A stretch of DNA of 6,507 bases, taken from contig QHOR01000008.1 of the NCBI GenBank assembly GCA_003219395.1, positions 18,299-24,805 on the forward strand. The letters are read 5' to 3'. The stretch is from Verrucomicrobiota bacterium. GTDB taxonomy: Bacteria; Verrucomicrobiota; Verrucomicrobiia; Chthoniobacterales; UBA10450. The translations under genes were made by a program, and so were the position numbers. The notes under the pieces are model-generated. The model searched no databases. It was not told the DNA's origin and was given only the letters and a program-made list of their open reading frames with translations. This document shows positions 1 through 5,767 of this stretch, piece after piece (the stretch's first letter is position 1; every line of letters starts with the position of its first letter).

Positions 1-1
1 T

Positions 2-439
2 TTAATGATCCACGATCTGGAAGTTATTTTGCATTTTGTGCGCTCGCCACTGTGGAGCATCGATGCGGTCGGCGTGCCGGTCCTTAGCCGGAGCGAAGAC
101 ATCGCCAACGCTCGACTCCATTTTGAAGATGGTTGCGTGGCAAACGTTACCTCTAGCCGGATCAGTCCCGAGCGTCTTCGCAAGATTCGTATTTTTCAAG
201 AAGACGCCTATCTCTCGCTCGATTATCAAAATCAAAGTGGCGAAATCTATCGGAGGGTGGGGGGACGTATCACACGCGACAGAGCCGATATTGAACGCGA
301 GGAACCGCTGAAGCTTCAGCTGGTTTCGTTCATCGAATGTGCCAGCACAGGCCGCGAGCCGCGTGTATCGGGTTCTCAAGCGACGGCAGCCCTAAAGTTG
401 GCGGTCGAAATAACAAAGCGAATCGCGCCCAGTGGGTAG
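2..439 (+). CDS. Gfo/Idh/MocA-family oxidoreductase, C-terminal part (GnnA-like; 5' end outside window)
   Basis: This is the last 145 residues of an NAD(P)-dependent sugar-nucleotide oxidoreductase. The reading frame is open to the left edge, so the Rossmann NAD-binding half is missing and the ATG at position 5 is internal. The fragment begins LMIHDLE, which fits the end of the family's D-x-x-x-H active-site motif, with the Asp just outside the window and the His as the probable catalytic residue. It continues with the typical C-terminal alpha/beta domain: AVGVPVLS, then DIANARLHFEDGC, then VTSSRIS and a later RKIRIFQ. It ends in a helix containing ALKLAVEITKRI. Enzymes of this subgroup are commonly encoded beside lpxA and lpxB. 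In Acidithiobacillus the relative GnnA oxidises the 3-position of UDP-GlcNAc so that an amine can be added. The family and the position before lpxB are well supported; the GnnA reaction is inference, because the partner aminotransferase GnnB is not in view. Stop TAG at 437-439. Confidence 0.88.
   Translation, partial: LMIHDLEVILHFVRSPLWSIDAVGVPVLSRSEDIANARLHFEDGCVANVTSSRISPERLRKIRIFQEDAYLSLDYQNQSGEIYRRVGGRITRDRADIEREEPLKLQLVSFIECASTGREPRVSGSQATAALKLAVEITKRIAPSG
303..325. repeat. Palindrome inside the oxidoreductase gene
   Basis: The 14-nt perfect palindrome GCTGAAGCTTCAGC (307-320) is flanked by AACC (303-306) and GGTT (322-325). The flanks also pair if T321 is bulged, giving a potential 11-bp stem. 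It encodes ordinary residues (EPLKLQL) of the oxidoreductase, so it may be coincidental. Confidence 0.5.
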
Positions 440-446
440 ACGACCA

Positions 447-511
447 GCCTGTCTCGCTGAGAATCGACAGCGGAGCACGCCTGCTTGCCACGACAGGCAC
501 AGAAGCCTGTC
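447..511 (+). promoter_or_regulatory. lpxB leader with competing inverted repeats
   Basis: GACAGGC (492-498) and GCCTGTC (505-511) form a perfect 7-bp stem with a 6-nt loop, ending 7 nt before the lpxB ATG. The right-arm sequence GCCTGTC also occurs upstream at 447-453, so the middle arm could pair with either copy. The two resulting structures are mutually exclusive, as in attenuators. A smaller stem, CGCTG (455-459) with CAGCG (468-472), lies in between. No purine-rich ribosome-binding site is visible before the ATG. The element may be regulatory, or a dispersed palindromic repeat that happens to sit in the spacer. The pairing is seen in the sequence; the role is inference. Confidence 0.4.
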
Positions 512-518
512 TTCCGTC

Positions 519-1655
519 ATGACTATCTATTTCGTCGCCGGTGAAGCGAGCGCTGACAATCACGGCGCTGCGTTGATGCGTTGCCTGCGTGAGTTAGACA
601 GCCAACTCGAATTTGTCGGGCGCGGTGGCCCGCAAATGCAAGCGATTGCTGGTGAGCAATTCAAAAATTGGATCGGGGAGGCAGCAGTCCTGGGTCTATG
701 GGAAGTGATCAGGAAGTACGGTTATTTCCGCGAACAGTTTCACAACACGCTCCGCGAAATTCGGGAGAATAAACCTGACGCAGTAGTCCTGATCGACTAT
801 CCAGGTTTCAATCTGCGCCTCGCCCGTGCATTGAGACAGCAAGCGCCTCGACAAAAAATCATTTACTACATTAGCCCTCAGGTGTGGGCGTGGGATCGCG
901 GGCGCATCAAAAGAATGGCGCAGTTCATTGACGTGGTGCTCTGCATTTTTCCCTTTGAAGCCGACCTCTACAACAAGGCTGGTTTGCGCGCAGCTTTTGT
1001 CGGTCATCCCATGATCGAACGATTGCAGGGCAGGGAAATCCATACGGAGCGCGATCAAAATGTGATCGGACTTTTTCCCGGTAGTCGCTCCCGCGAAGTG
1101 CGGAAGATTTTTCCGGTGATGCTGGAAACGGCCCGTGGACTTAAGAATTACAACCCAAAACTGCGTTTTGAAGTGGCAGCTGCATCCAAGCAACTGGCTC
1201 GCGAAATGACCGCATCCGGCGGCAAACTGGATCAATCCCAGGGTGAGAAGGCAATTCAAATTAAGGTCGGTGAAACAGCTGAACTCATGCAGCGCGCATG
1301 GGCCGGGATCGTCGCTTCAGGAAGCGCCACGTTGGAAGCGGCTTATTTTCGGTTGCCGTTTGTGCTGGTTTATAAGGTCGCATGGCCGACTTACGTGGCA
1401 GCGCGACTCGTAGTGAGCGTGAAATACCTTGGTATGCCTAACCTGCTAGCAGACAAACAAGTGGTCCCTGAGTTCATTCAGCACCGCGCAAAATCAAACG
1501 CTCTCGTGAAAGCCATGCAGCGGTTAATTGAGAATGCAAACGCGCGTCAGGAGATGATTTCTCAGTTTAATGAAATCATCGCGCAGTTGGGCGAAATGGG
1601 GGCCAGCGAAAAAGCCGCGCGAGCAATTATTGAAGAGATAGGAAGTACATCTTAA
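519..1655 (+). CDS. lpxB: Lipid-A-disaccharide synthase LpxB
   Basis: LpxB (glycosyltransferase family 19) condenses UDP-2,3-diacylglucosamine with 2,3-diacylglucosamine-1-phosphate (lipid X) to give the beta-1,6-linked disaccharide of lipid A. It acts at the cytoplasmic face of the inner membrane. The protein has 378 residues, close to the 382 of E. coli LpxB. Family motifs occur in order: AGEASADNHG (7-16), FVGRGGPQM (32-40), LGLWEVI (58-64), LIDYPGFNLRLA (91-102), YYISPQVWAWDRGRI (116-130), IFPFEADLY (143-151) with FVGHPM (160-165), IGLFPGSRSREV (183-194), VASGSATLEAA (265-275) and GMPNLLADKQVVPEFIQ (305-321). The ATG at 519 is preferred over an in-frame start at 432 because the conserved N-terminus MTIYFVAGE begins there and the longer form would overlap the preceding gene. 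No clear Shine-Dalgarno precedes it, and a hairpin lies just upstream. All conserved motifs are intact, with no sign of a frameshift. Confidence 0.97.
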   Translation: MTIYFVAGEASADNHGAALMRCLRELDSQLEFVGRGGPQMQAIAGEQFKNWIGEAAVLGLWEVIRKYGYFREQFHNTLREIRENKPDAVVLIDYPGFNLRLARALRQQAPRQKIIYYISPQVWAWDRGRIKRMAQFIDVVLCIFPFEADLYNKAGLRAAFVGHPMIERLQGREIHTERDQNVIGLFPGSRSREVRKIFPVMLETARGLKNYNPKLRFEVAAASKQLAREMTASGGKLDQSQGEKAIQIKVGETAELMQRAWAGIVASGSATLEAAYFRLPFVLVYKVAWPTYVAARLVVSVKYLGMPNLLADKQVVPEFIQHRAKSNALVKAMQRLIENANARQEMISQFNEIIAQLGEMGASEKAARAIIEEIGSTS

Positions 1656-1666
1656 GTAATCAGGCG

Positions 1667-2314
1667 ATGAAAATCTGGGATATTTCACGAACGCTTTCGA
1701 ACGATCTTGCGGAATGGCCGGGTGATGAGCCTTGTCGCTTTCGAATGACAAGAGAGAAAGCGAAAGGCGCAAGCGTTAATCTGGGTGCGATTAGCATGAG
1801 CGTGCACAACGGCACGCACGCCGACGCCCGCTTTCATTTTGATACGGAGGGAGAGTCGATTGAAAATGTGCCGGTCGAAACTTATCTGGGCCGCGCGACC
1901 GTGGTCGATCTTGGGCAAGCGTTCTTGGACTGGAACGAGAAACACCTGATCACAATCGAAGACCTTCGGCCGTCAGCGGAAGCAATAGCAGCAACTTCCC
2001 GGCTTCTTGTCAAAACGGGTCGATGGAGCGATTCGACAGTCTTTCCGAGCCAAATTCCTGTGATCGCTGCTGATGTCCCGGCGTGGCTTCAGAAAAACGG
2101 CGTCAAATTGCTCGGGTTGGATTTGCCGTCCGTGGATGAAGTCGATTCGAAATCGTTGCAGAACCATCACGCGTTGGCCCGAGCCGGCATTGCCATCGTT
2201 GAGTCGCTCGACCTGACTGACGTCGCCTCGGGCATTTATCAGCTCGCAGCATTGCCGCTAAAGATCGCCGGTGGCGATGGCGCGCCGATGCGCGCGGTTC
2301 TCTGGCGCGAGTGA
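1667..2314 (+). CDS. kynB: Kynurenine formamidase KynB (cyclase-family metal hydrolase)
   Basis: KynB hydrolyses N-formyl-L-kynurenine to kynurenine and formate, the second step of tryptophan breakdown. It is a cytoplasmic metal-dependent enzyme of the cyclase family. At 215 residues the protein matches the usual KynB length of about 210. The signature HxGTHxD...H is present as HNGTHADARFH, giving likely metal ligands H47, H51 and D53 and a catalytic H57. The second metal-site pair is visible in NHHALARAGIAIVES as H167 and E179. The N-terminal WDISRTL, the W17-P-G-D motif, LGLDLPSVDEVDSKSL (148-163) and LAALPLKIAGGDGAPMRAVL (193-212) are characteristic of the KynB branch. Residue 55 is Arg where relatives usually have Pro (DAPxH). 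The start lies 11 nt after the lpxB stop, with only a weak AGG very close to the ATG, which suggests co-transcription. No kynA or kynU is visible, so the physiological substrate could differ. Confidence 0.87.
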   Translation: MKIWDISRTLSNDLAEWPGDEPCRFRMTREKAKGASVNLGAISMSVHNGTHADARFHFDTEGESIENVPVETYLGRATVVDLGQAFLDWNEKHLITIEDLRPSAEAIAATSRLLVKTGRWSDSTVFPSQIPVIAADVPAWLQKNGVKLLGLDLPSVDEVDSKSLQNHHALARAGIAIVESLDLTDVASGIYQLAALPLKIAGGDGAPMRAVLWRE

Positions 2315-2324
2315 ACGAACTCAA

Positions 2325-2401
2325 ATAGAAGGAAACAAAGTTAACGAAAGCTGATTCTCGCGGTTCCTCGAAACTCTTCGTTTTGCTTCGTTATCTTCTG
2401 T
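2325..2401. repeat. Long imperfect inverted repeat between kynB and the GT39 gene
   Basis: The left arm (2325-2348, ATAGAAGGAAACAAAG then TTAACGAA) pairs with the right arm (2377-2401, TTCGTTTTGCTTCG then TTATCTTCTGT). Allowing one bulge, about 20 of 24 positions pair, including G-T wobbles. The loop is about 28 nt. The arms are made of GAAAC/CTTCG-type short words rather than GC-rich stems. A short T5 run follows at 2416-2420. It could be a transcription terminator, an mRNA stability structure, or a copy of a dispersed intergenic repeat family; the sequence alone does not decide. Confidence 0.45.
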
Positions 2402-2418
2402 AACACCTGAGCTAATTT

Positions 2419-3900
2419 TTGTTTGTGATTCAGGCCAGTCGCGTGCAGACGATTTTATCCAGCAACAGGACCCTTTCGGCTGTTGCTGTTTTTACCTTCG
2501 TTTTGTTTCTCATCGGGAATTTGCCGTGGCAGCTCGACGACTATGACCAGGCGAAGCAAGCCTATACTTCCTTTGAGATGATCAAGGAAGGTCGTTGGTT
2601 CTATCAGCAGACGCCCCATGAACGTGTGGCTACAAAGCCGCCATTGGTAGGATGGATTTCAGCTGGGCTCTTTGCAATCACCCGGTCATGGGAGGTGTCC
2701 TGGCGGCTGCCATCGTTCCTTGCTGCCATTGCGCTGGCGTTCTTGCTGCTTCGCACTGCCAGCTCTGCCTATGGAGCAATTGCCGGTCTCGTTGCGCTCA
2801 GTGCCTTTGGATTAAATCTGCTGAGTCCGCGATTGGCGACACTCGTGCGTACGGATATGCCGCTGGCATTTGTAATTTTCCTCATCGGCGTGCTGACATG
2901 GCGAAAAATTAAAAAGCAGCAAGAATGGAAACTGCCAGACCGAGTTTACCTCTTCGCGTTGCTAACCATCGCAATGCTGATCAAAGGTCCGATTGTCTAT
3001 GCCTTCTTACTTCCTGGCATTGGAGCGTTTGAGTGGTGGCACAGGCAATACATCGCCAGGGATTGTAGCCACGGCGCCTGGGTTGGCTGGTGGCCATGGC
3101 TCGCTTCGCTAGCTGTCTTTTTGTTATGGGTGGTCGGCGGCATCTTGTTACAGCGGGGTTTCTTTGATGAAGTGGTTATGCGCGAATTTTTAGGACGTTT
3201 CGGCGAAACCATACATCGTCCGCAGCCGCTCTATTTTTATTTGCCGCATCTGGTTCACAAATTTGCTCCATGGAGCGTCCTGCTAATCGCGATTGCGATT
3301 TTCGCTCTGGCGTCGCGCCGATGGAAAATCGGTACCGCATTTCGCGAAATGTCGCCGGATACTTTCTGGCTGCTTTGCTGGAGCCTCGGCGGGTTAGTGG
3401 TGATGTCACTGATCCCATCCAAGCGCGTCGATAGAATCTTTCCGGTTATCCCGCCGCTTTGTTTACTGCTGGCGGCGCAGGTCGGTAGGGACGGTGCAGC
3501 GCGACGTCACTACCTTTGGCTCGCAGCAGCGCTACTTGCATCAATCTTCTTTGCCGGCGGTTACACAATTTGGAAGGTAGCTACTGGTTATCGGGATCAG
3601 CGTGACGCGCTGGCTATTTTTGGACGCGACATTCGTCGCGAAACGGAGAGACGTCACTGGCGCTATGAAGTCGTTTCTGCCAAAGACGAGGGCTTACTTC
3701 TTTACTTGCGGAAAACACACTACATCGAGCCGGATTACGCGGTCGCGGAATGGAACGGCGGAAACCTTAACGCACTTGTGGTCTCGGCAGAAAAAGCTAC
3801 CCGCCTCATGCCTCAGCTCCGAGGAGCTAATGTCTCTCGACTGAAATCGATGGAACGAACAAAAGAGCAGAGCACGGCCTACGTTTTTGTTACGCGCTGA
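2419..3900 (+). CDS. Polytopic membrane glycosyltransferase, GT39/ArnT-like (PMT_2 family)
   Basis: This 493-residue protein is predicted to be a GT-C glycosyltransferase that moves a sugar from a polyprenyl-phosphate donor to an acceptor at the periplasmic face of the inner membrane. The first membrane helix (about 18-34) is followed by the expected acidic loop, here LDDYDQAKQAYTSFEMI (39-55), with D40/D41 in the place of the usual D-E catalytic motif. Next comes the family's K-P-P-L motif (ATKPPLVGW, 71-79). Further helices lie near 97-115, 118-136, 147-160, 176-203, 225-244, 284-298, 315-331, 341-354 and 365-383. LVRTDMPLAF (142-151), MLIKGPIVY (186-194) and IPSKRVDRIFPVIPP (332-346) match conserved ArnT/GT39 stretches. 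Residues from about 390 form a soluble C-terminal domain. The start is uncertain: TTG at 2419 or GTG at 2425, both with at best a weak GAG at 2409-2411. Lipid A modification is suggested by the nearby lpxB but is not proven; protein or glycan acceptors are possible. Confidence 0.85.
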   Translation: MFVIQASRVQTILSSNRTLSAVAVFTFVLFLIGNLPWQLDDYDQAKQAYTSFEMIKEGRWFYQQTPHERVATKPPLVGWISAGLFAITRSWEVSWRLPSFLAAIALAFLLLRTASSAYGAIAGLVALSAFGLNLLSPRLATLVRTDMPLAFVIFLIGVLTWRKIKKQQEWKLPDRVYLFALLTIAMLIKGPIVYAFLLPGIGAFEWWHRQYIARDCSHGAWVGWWPWLASLAVFLLWVVGGILLQRGFFDEVVMREFLGRFGETIHRPQPLYFYLPHLVHKFAPWSVLLIAIAIFALASRRWKIGTAFREMSPDTFWLLCWSLGGLVVMSLIPSKRVDRIFPVIPPLCLLLAAQVGRDGAARRHYLWLAAALLASIFFAGGYTIWKVATGYRDQRDALAIFGRDIRRETERRHWRYEVVSAKDEGLLLYLRKTHYIEPDYAVAEWNGGNLNALVVSAEKATRLMPQLRGANVSRLKSMERTKEQSTAYVFVTR

Positions 3901-3958
3901 GGGCAAGGCGATCCTACGTGCCGTTTTAAGAGTGCTGTTCGTGGCTGTGCTGACACCA

Positions 3959-3975
3959 GTCATTGCTTCAATGAC
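3959..3975. other. Perfect short hairpin in the GT39-ASST spacer
   Basis: GTCATTG (3959-3965) and CAATGAC (3969-3975) form a perfect 7-bp stem with a CTT loop. No T-run follows it, so it is not a standard intrinsic terminator. It lies in the 132-nt spacer between the GT39 stop and the arylsulfotransferase start, where I see no other clear signal. Confidence 0.4.
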
Positions 3976-4032
3976 GCGCCGTTATTGCTGAATGAGATTG
4001 ACTTTCCTCCTGCGGGCGAACAAAAATGCGGT

Positions 4033-5502
4033 ATGAACGCACGATTCATTACTCTCGTACTCGCGCTCCTGTGCGTACTGCCCATTGTAGCTGAGGCTGG
4101 GCAGACGACTGAGAGCGTAGAGGTGTCCAAAGGTCCAACACCATTCATCGGTTTCGCCCACACCACTGTCAGTGATGTTGCTGGCTTCAACTCTGCCCAA
4201 TTCCAGATTTGGCCAAAGACAGGGTCGGCCACGCGACCGATCAAGATCCGCTATGCGCGAACTTATTTGGAAGCGCGAGGTTATTTCGATTCTCAAAATG
4301 GCAACCTCACCATCCCGGTCTTCGGCCTGTATGCGGGTCGCGCCAACCGCGTCTCGATCACCTTGGGGTTCAATAGCCGGGCTCACCGGGCCAAAAGATT
4401 TAACGTCATCATCACCACGCCTCAGTATGACGGAGGCACTTACTCCAATCCGACGATCATTCAGCCGCGGTTAGCGGGCACGACTCTGAGCTATGACTTT
4501 ATCCTCCTGAAGAACTTCGCGGATCCGAATACGCCGATTATTATCGACACTGACGCCGAAATCCGATGGGTCGGCACGGCAGGAGTAGCGGCTCAGAACT
4601 GCATGCTTTTCGACAATGCATTTTATGTTACCTCCGGTACCTCGCTTCTTCGCACTGAGTTCGATGGCGTAACAACACCTGTAGCCGACTACAGTGGGAT
4701 TGGTGTCACCGGCTTCCATCACAATATTGACCCGGGTCGCGACGGAATGATCCTCGACGTCGATACGGTCGACCAAACTGAGAGCGTGAATTTGGAGGTC
4801 GACGCCGCCGGCAATGTGCTCCGGACCTGGAAACTGGCGGAGATCATTAGCGCCGCGATGATTGCCGGCGGGGACGATCCAAGCCTGTTCGTCTATCCCG
4901 CGCCTACCGATTGGTTCCACAACAACACCACCACCTACCGCAGCGCAGATAACTCACTCATCGTTTCCAGTCGAGAAAACTTTGTTATCGCGATTGATTA
5001 CGACTCCGGAAACATCAAGTGGATTCTGGGCGATCCGACAAAGCACTGGTATGAGTTCCAGTCGCTGCGTCAATTCTCGCTAAGTCTCGCTCCGGGCACA
5101 TTACCGCCGATCGGCCAGCATTCTCTGTCCATGCCTGGCGATCAATTACTGCTCTTCGATGATGGAGCCGGCAGCAATTTCCAGCAACCGCCAGGCGAAA
5201 CACGCAGCTACAGCGCGCCGCGTAAGTATCACATCGACCTCACCGCTTCAGAGGCGACTGAGACCTGGCATTATTATCCTGATCCCAGTGTTTATAGCCC
5301 ATTCTGCAGCAGCGTTTACGAGGATGCACCGAACAACTATCTTATCGATTATACCCTGGGAGGACCTTATATCTACACCGGTCTTGTTGGTCTCGATGCC
5401 CTCGGTAATGTGGCTTTCAACTATCAATACGACGAACAGGCTTTTTGTGGAACGGCTTGGAACGCGATTCAGATTCATTGGGAGAACGTGAATCTCGAGT
5501 AA
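4033..5502 (+). CDS. Secreted arylsulfotransferase, ASST family (AssT-like)
   Basis: Arylsulfate sulfotransferases move a sulfuryl group between phenolic compounds without PAPS, through a sulfohistidine intermediate in the periplasm. This 489-residue protein starts with a signal peptide: MNAR, a hydrophobic core LVLALLCVLPIV and an AEA site, so cleavage is likely after A22. Residues about 33-130 form a beta domain like the N-terminal domain of AssT, with IPVFGLYAGRANRVSITL at 94-111. The rest is the propeller. The four active-site positions of E. coli AssT (H252, H356, R374, H436) have counterparts in TGFHHNID (H229), DWFHNNT (H296), VSSRENF (R314) and GQHSL (H363, probable sulfohistidine). 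The H296-R314 spacing of 18 equals that of E. coli. Later parts include IKWILGDP (328-335) and LLLFDDGAG (372-380). The ATG at 4033 is chosen because it begins exactly at the signal peptide; an in-frame TTG at 3985 would add 16 hydrophilic residues. The acceptor is unknown. It is somewhat shorter than enterobacterial AssT, mainly between the first two histidines. Confidence 0.9.
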   Translation: MNARFITLVLALLCVLPIVAEAGQTTESVEVSKGPTPFIGFAHTTVSDVAGFNSAQFQIWPKTGSATRPIKIRYARTYLEARGYFDSQNGNLTIPVFGLYAGRANRVSITLGFNSRAHRAKRFNVIITTPQYDGGTYSNPTIIQPRLAGTTLSYDFILLKNFADPNTPIIIDTDAEIRWVGTAGVAAQNCMLFDNAFYVTSGTSLLRTEFDGVTTPVADYSGIGVTGFHHNIDPGRDGMILDVDTVDQTESVNLEVDAAGNVLRTWKLAEIISAAMIAGGDDPSLFVYPAPTDWFHNNTTTYRSADNSLIVSSRENFVIAIDYDSGNIKWILGDPTKHWYEFQSLRQFSLSLAPGTLPPIGQHSLSMPGDQLLLFDDGAGSNFQQPPGETRSYSAPRKYHIDLTASEATETWHYYPDPSVYSPFCSSVYEDAPNNYLIDYTLGGPYIYTGLVGLDALGNVAFNYQYDEQAFCGTAWNAIQIHWENVNLE

Positions 5503-5510
5503 CCCGCATC

Positions 5511-5530
5511 CCGGATACGGAAATGTCCGG
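5511..5530 (+). terminator. Possible terminator hairpin after the arylsulfotransferase gene
   Basis: CCGGATA (5511-5517) pairs with TGTCCGG (5524-5530), with one G-T pair and a CGGAAA loop, beginning 8 nt after the stop codon. The position suits a terminator, but there is no T-run behind it, only CAATTT at 5535-5540, so it is not a canonical intrinsic terminator. Confidence 0.3.
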
Positions 5531-5584
5531 CTAGCAATTTGGTCGACAAGGCGCGACCACAGCGTAGCCGCCATATTGTCACCA

Positions 5585-5610
5585 GGCGTAGCGCTTGCCA
5601 GCGTTCCGCC
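5585..5610. repeat. REP-like imperfect palindrome
   Basis: GGCGTAGCGCT (5585-5595), loop TGCC (5596-5599) and AGCGTTCCGCC (5600-5610) form an 11-position stem with one mismatch (T5589/C5606) and one G-T wobble. The compact, GC-rich, extragenic form resembles the REP-type palindromes that recur in many bacterial genomes. Only one copy lies in this window, so its repetitive nature is inference. Confidence 0.5.
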
Positions 5611-5713
5611 AGTGAAGCTGCGCGACTGTTGAGAACACAGTAATCGGCACCGACAATGACGCGCAACGCCAAAGAGCGATGGCTGAAGCGATTTGTTAGA
5701 AGGGCAAAGCAAT

Positions 5714-5740
5714 TTGACTCTTGCCGCGTCGCGATATCTT
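5714..5740 (+). promoter_or_regulatory. Weak candidate sigma-70-type promoter for the DUF2911 gene
   Basis: TTGACT (5714-5719) matches five of six -35 consensus bases. TATCTT (5735-5740) matches four of six -10 bases, with a short 15-nt spacer. It lies 28 nt before the ATG of the DUF2911 gene, a sensible place. The match is modest and promoter consensus in this organism is unknown. Confidence 0.25.
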
Positions 5741-5767
5741 CTCCGCTTAAATCATCACATCTTAAAT

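Larger units (their letters stand above)
5503..5767. other. Non-coding spacer with several stem-loops
   Basis: No convincing gene is present in these 265 nt. The only + strand open frame here (start 5656) runs in the wrong frame over the signal peptide of the next gene. Three stem-loops follow one another: CCGGATA/TGTCCGG (5511-5530), TGGTCG/CGACCA (5540-5559) and GGCGTAGCGCT/AGCGTTCCGCC (5585-5610). A weaker ACTGT/ACAGT pair lies at 5625-5641. A short direct repeat, GCGTAGC, occurs at 5562 and 5586. This looks like an intergenic palindromic element or structured 3' region. Confidence 0.5.

Noticed and set aside
432..518. In-frame upstream start that would lengthen LpxB by 29 residues
   Set aside because: The conserved LpxB N-terminus begins at 519. 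The extra residues match nothing in the family, would overlap the preceding gene and would run through the leader hairpins.
696..1259. Open frame of 187 codons on the - strand inside lpxB
   Set aside because: It is an antisense shadow of lpxB with no motif and no context.
3998..4003. TTGACT as a -35 box for the arylsulfotransferase
   Set aside because: No acceptable -10 box lies 15-19 nt downstream, and the ATG is only 29 nt away.
3985..4032. TTG start that would extend the arylsulfotransferase by 16 residues
   Set aside because: The ATG at 4033 starts a clean signal peptide; the extension would place hydrophilic residues in front of it.
3982..4386. Open frames on the - strand opposite the start of the arylsulfotransferase
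   Set aside because: They have no conserved motif, and the sense strand carries a signal peptide and ASST beta domain.
5248..5712. Open frame of 154 codons on the - strand over the ASST 3' end and spacer
   Set aside because: It is antisense to the well-supported arylsulfotransferase and shows no family motif. Its length fits chance in GC-moderate DNA.
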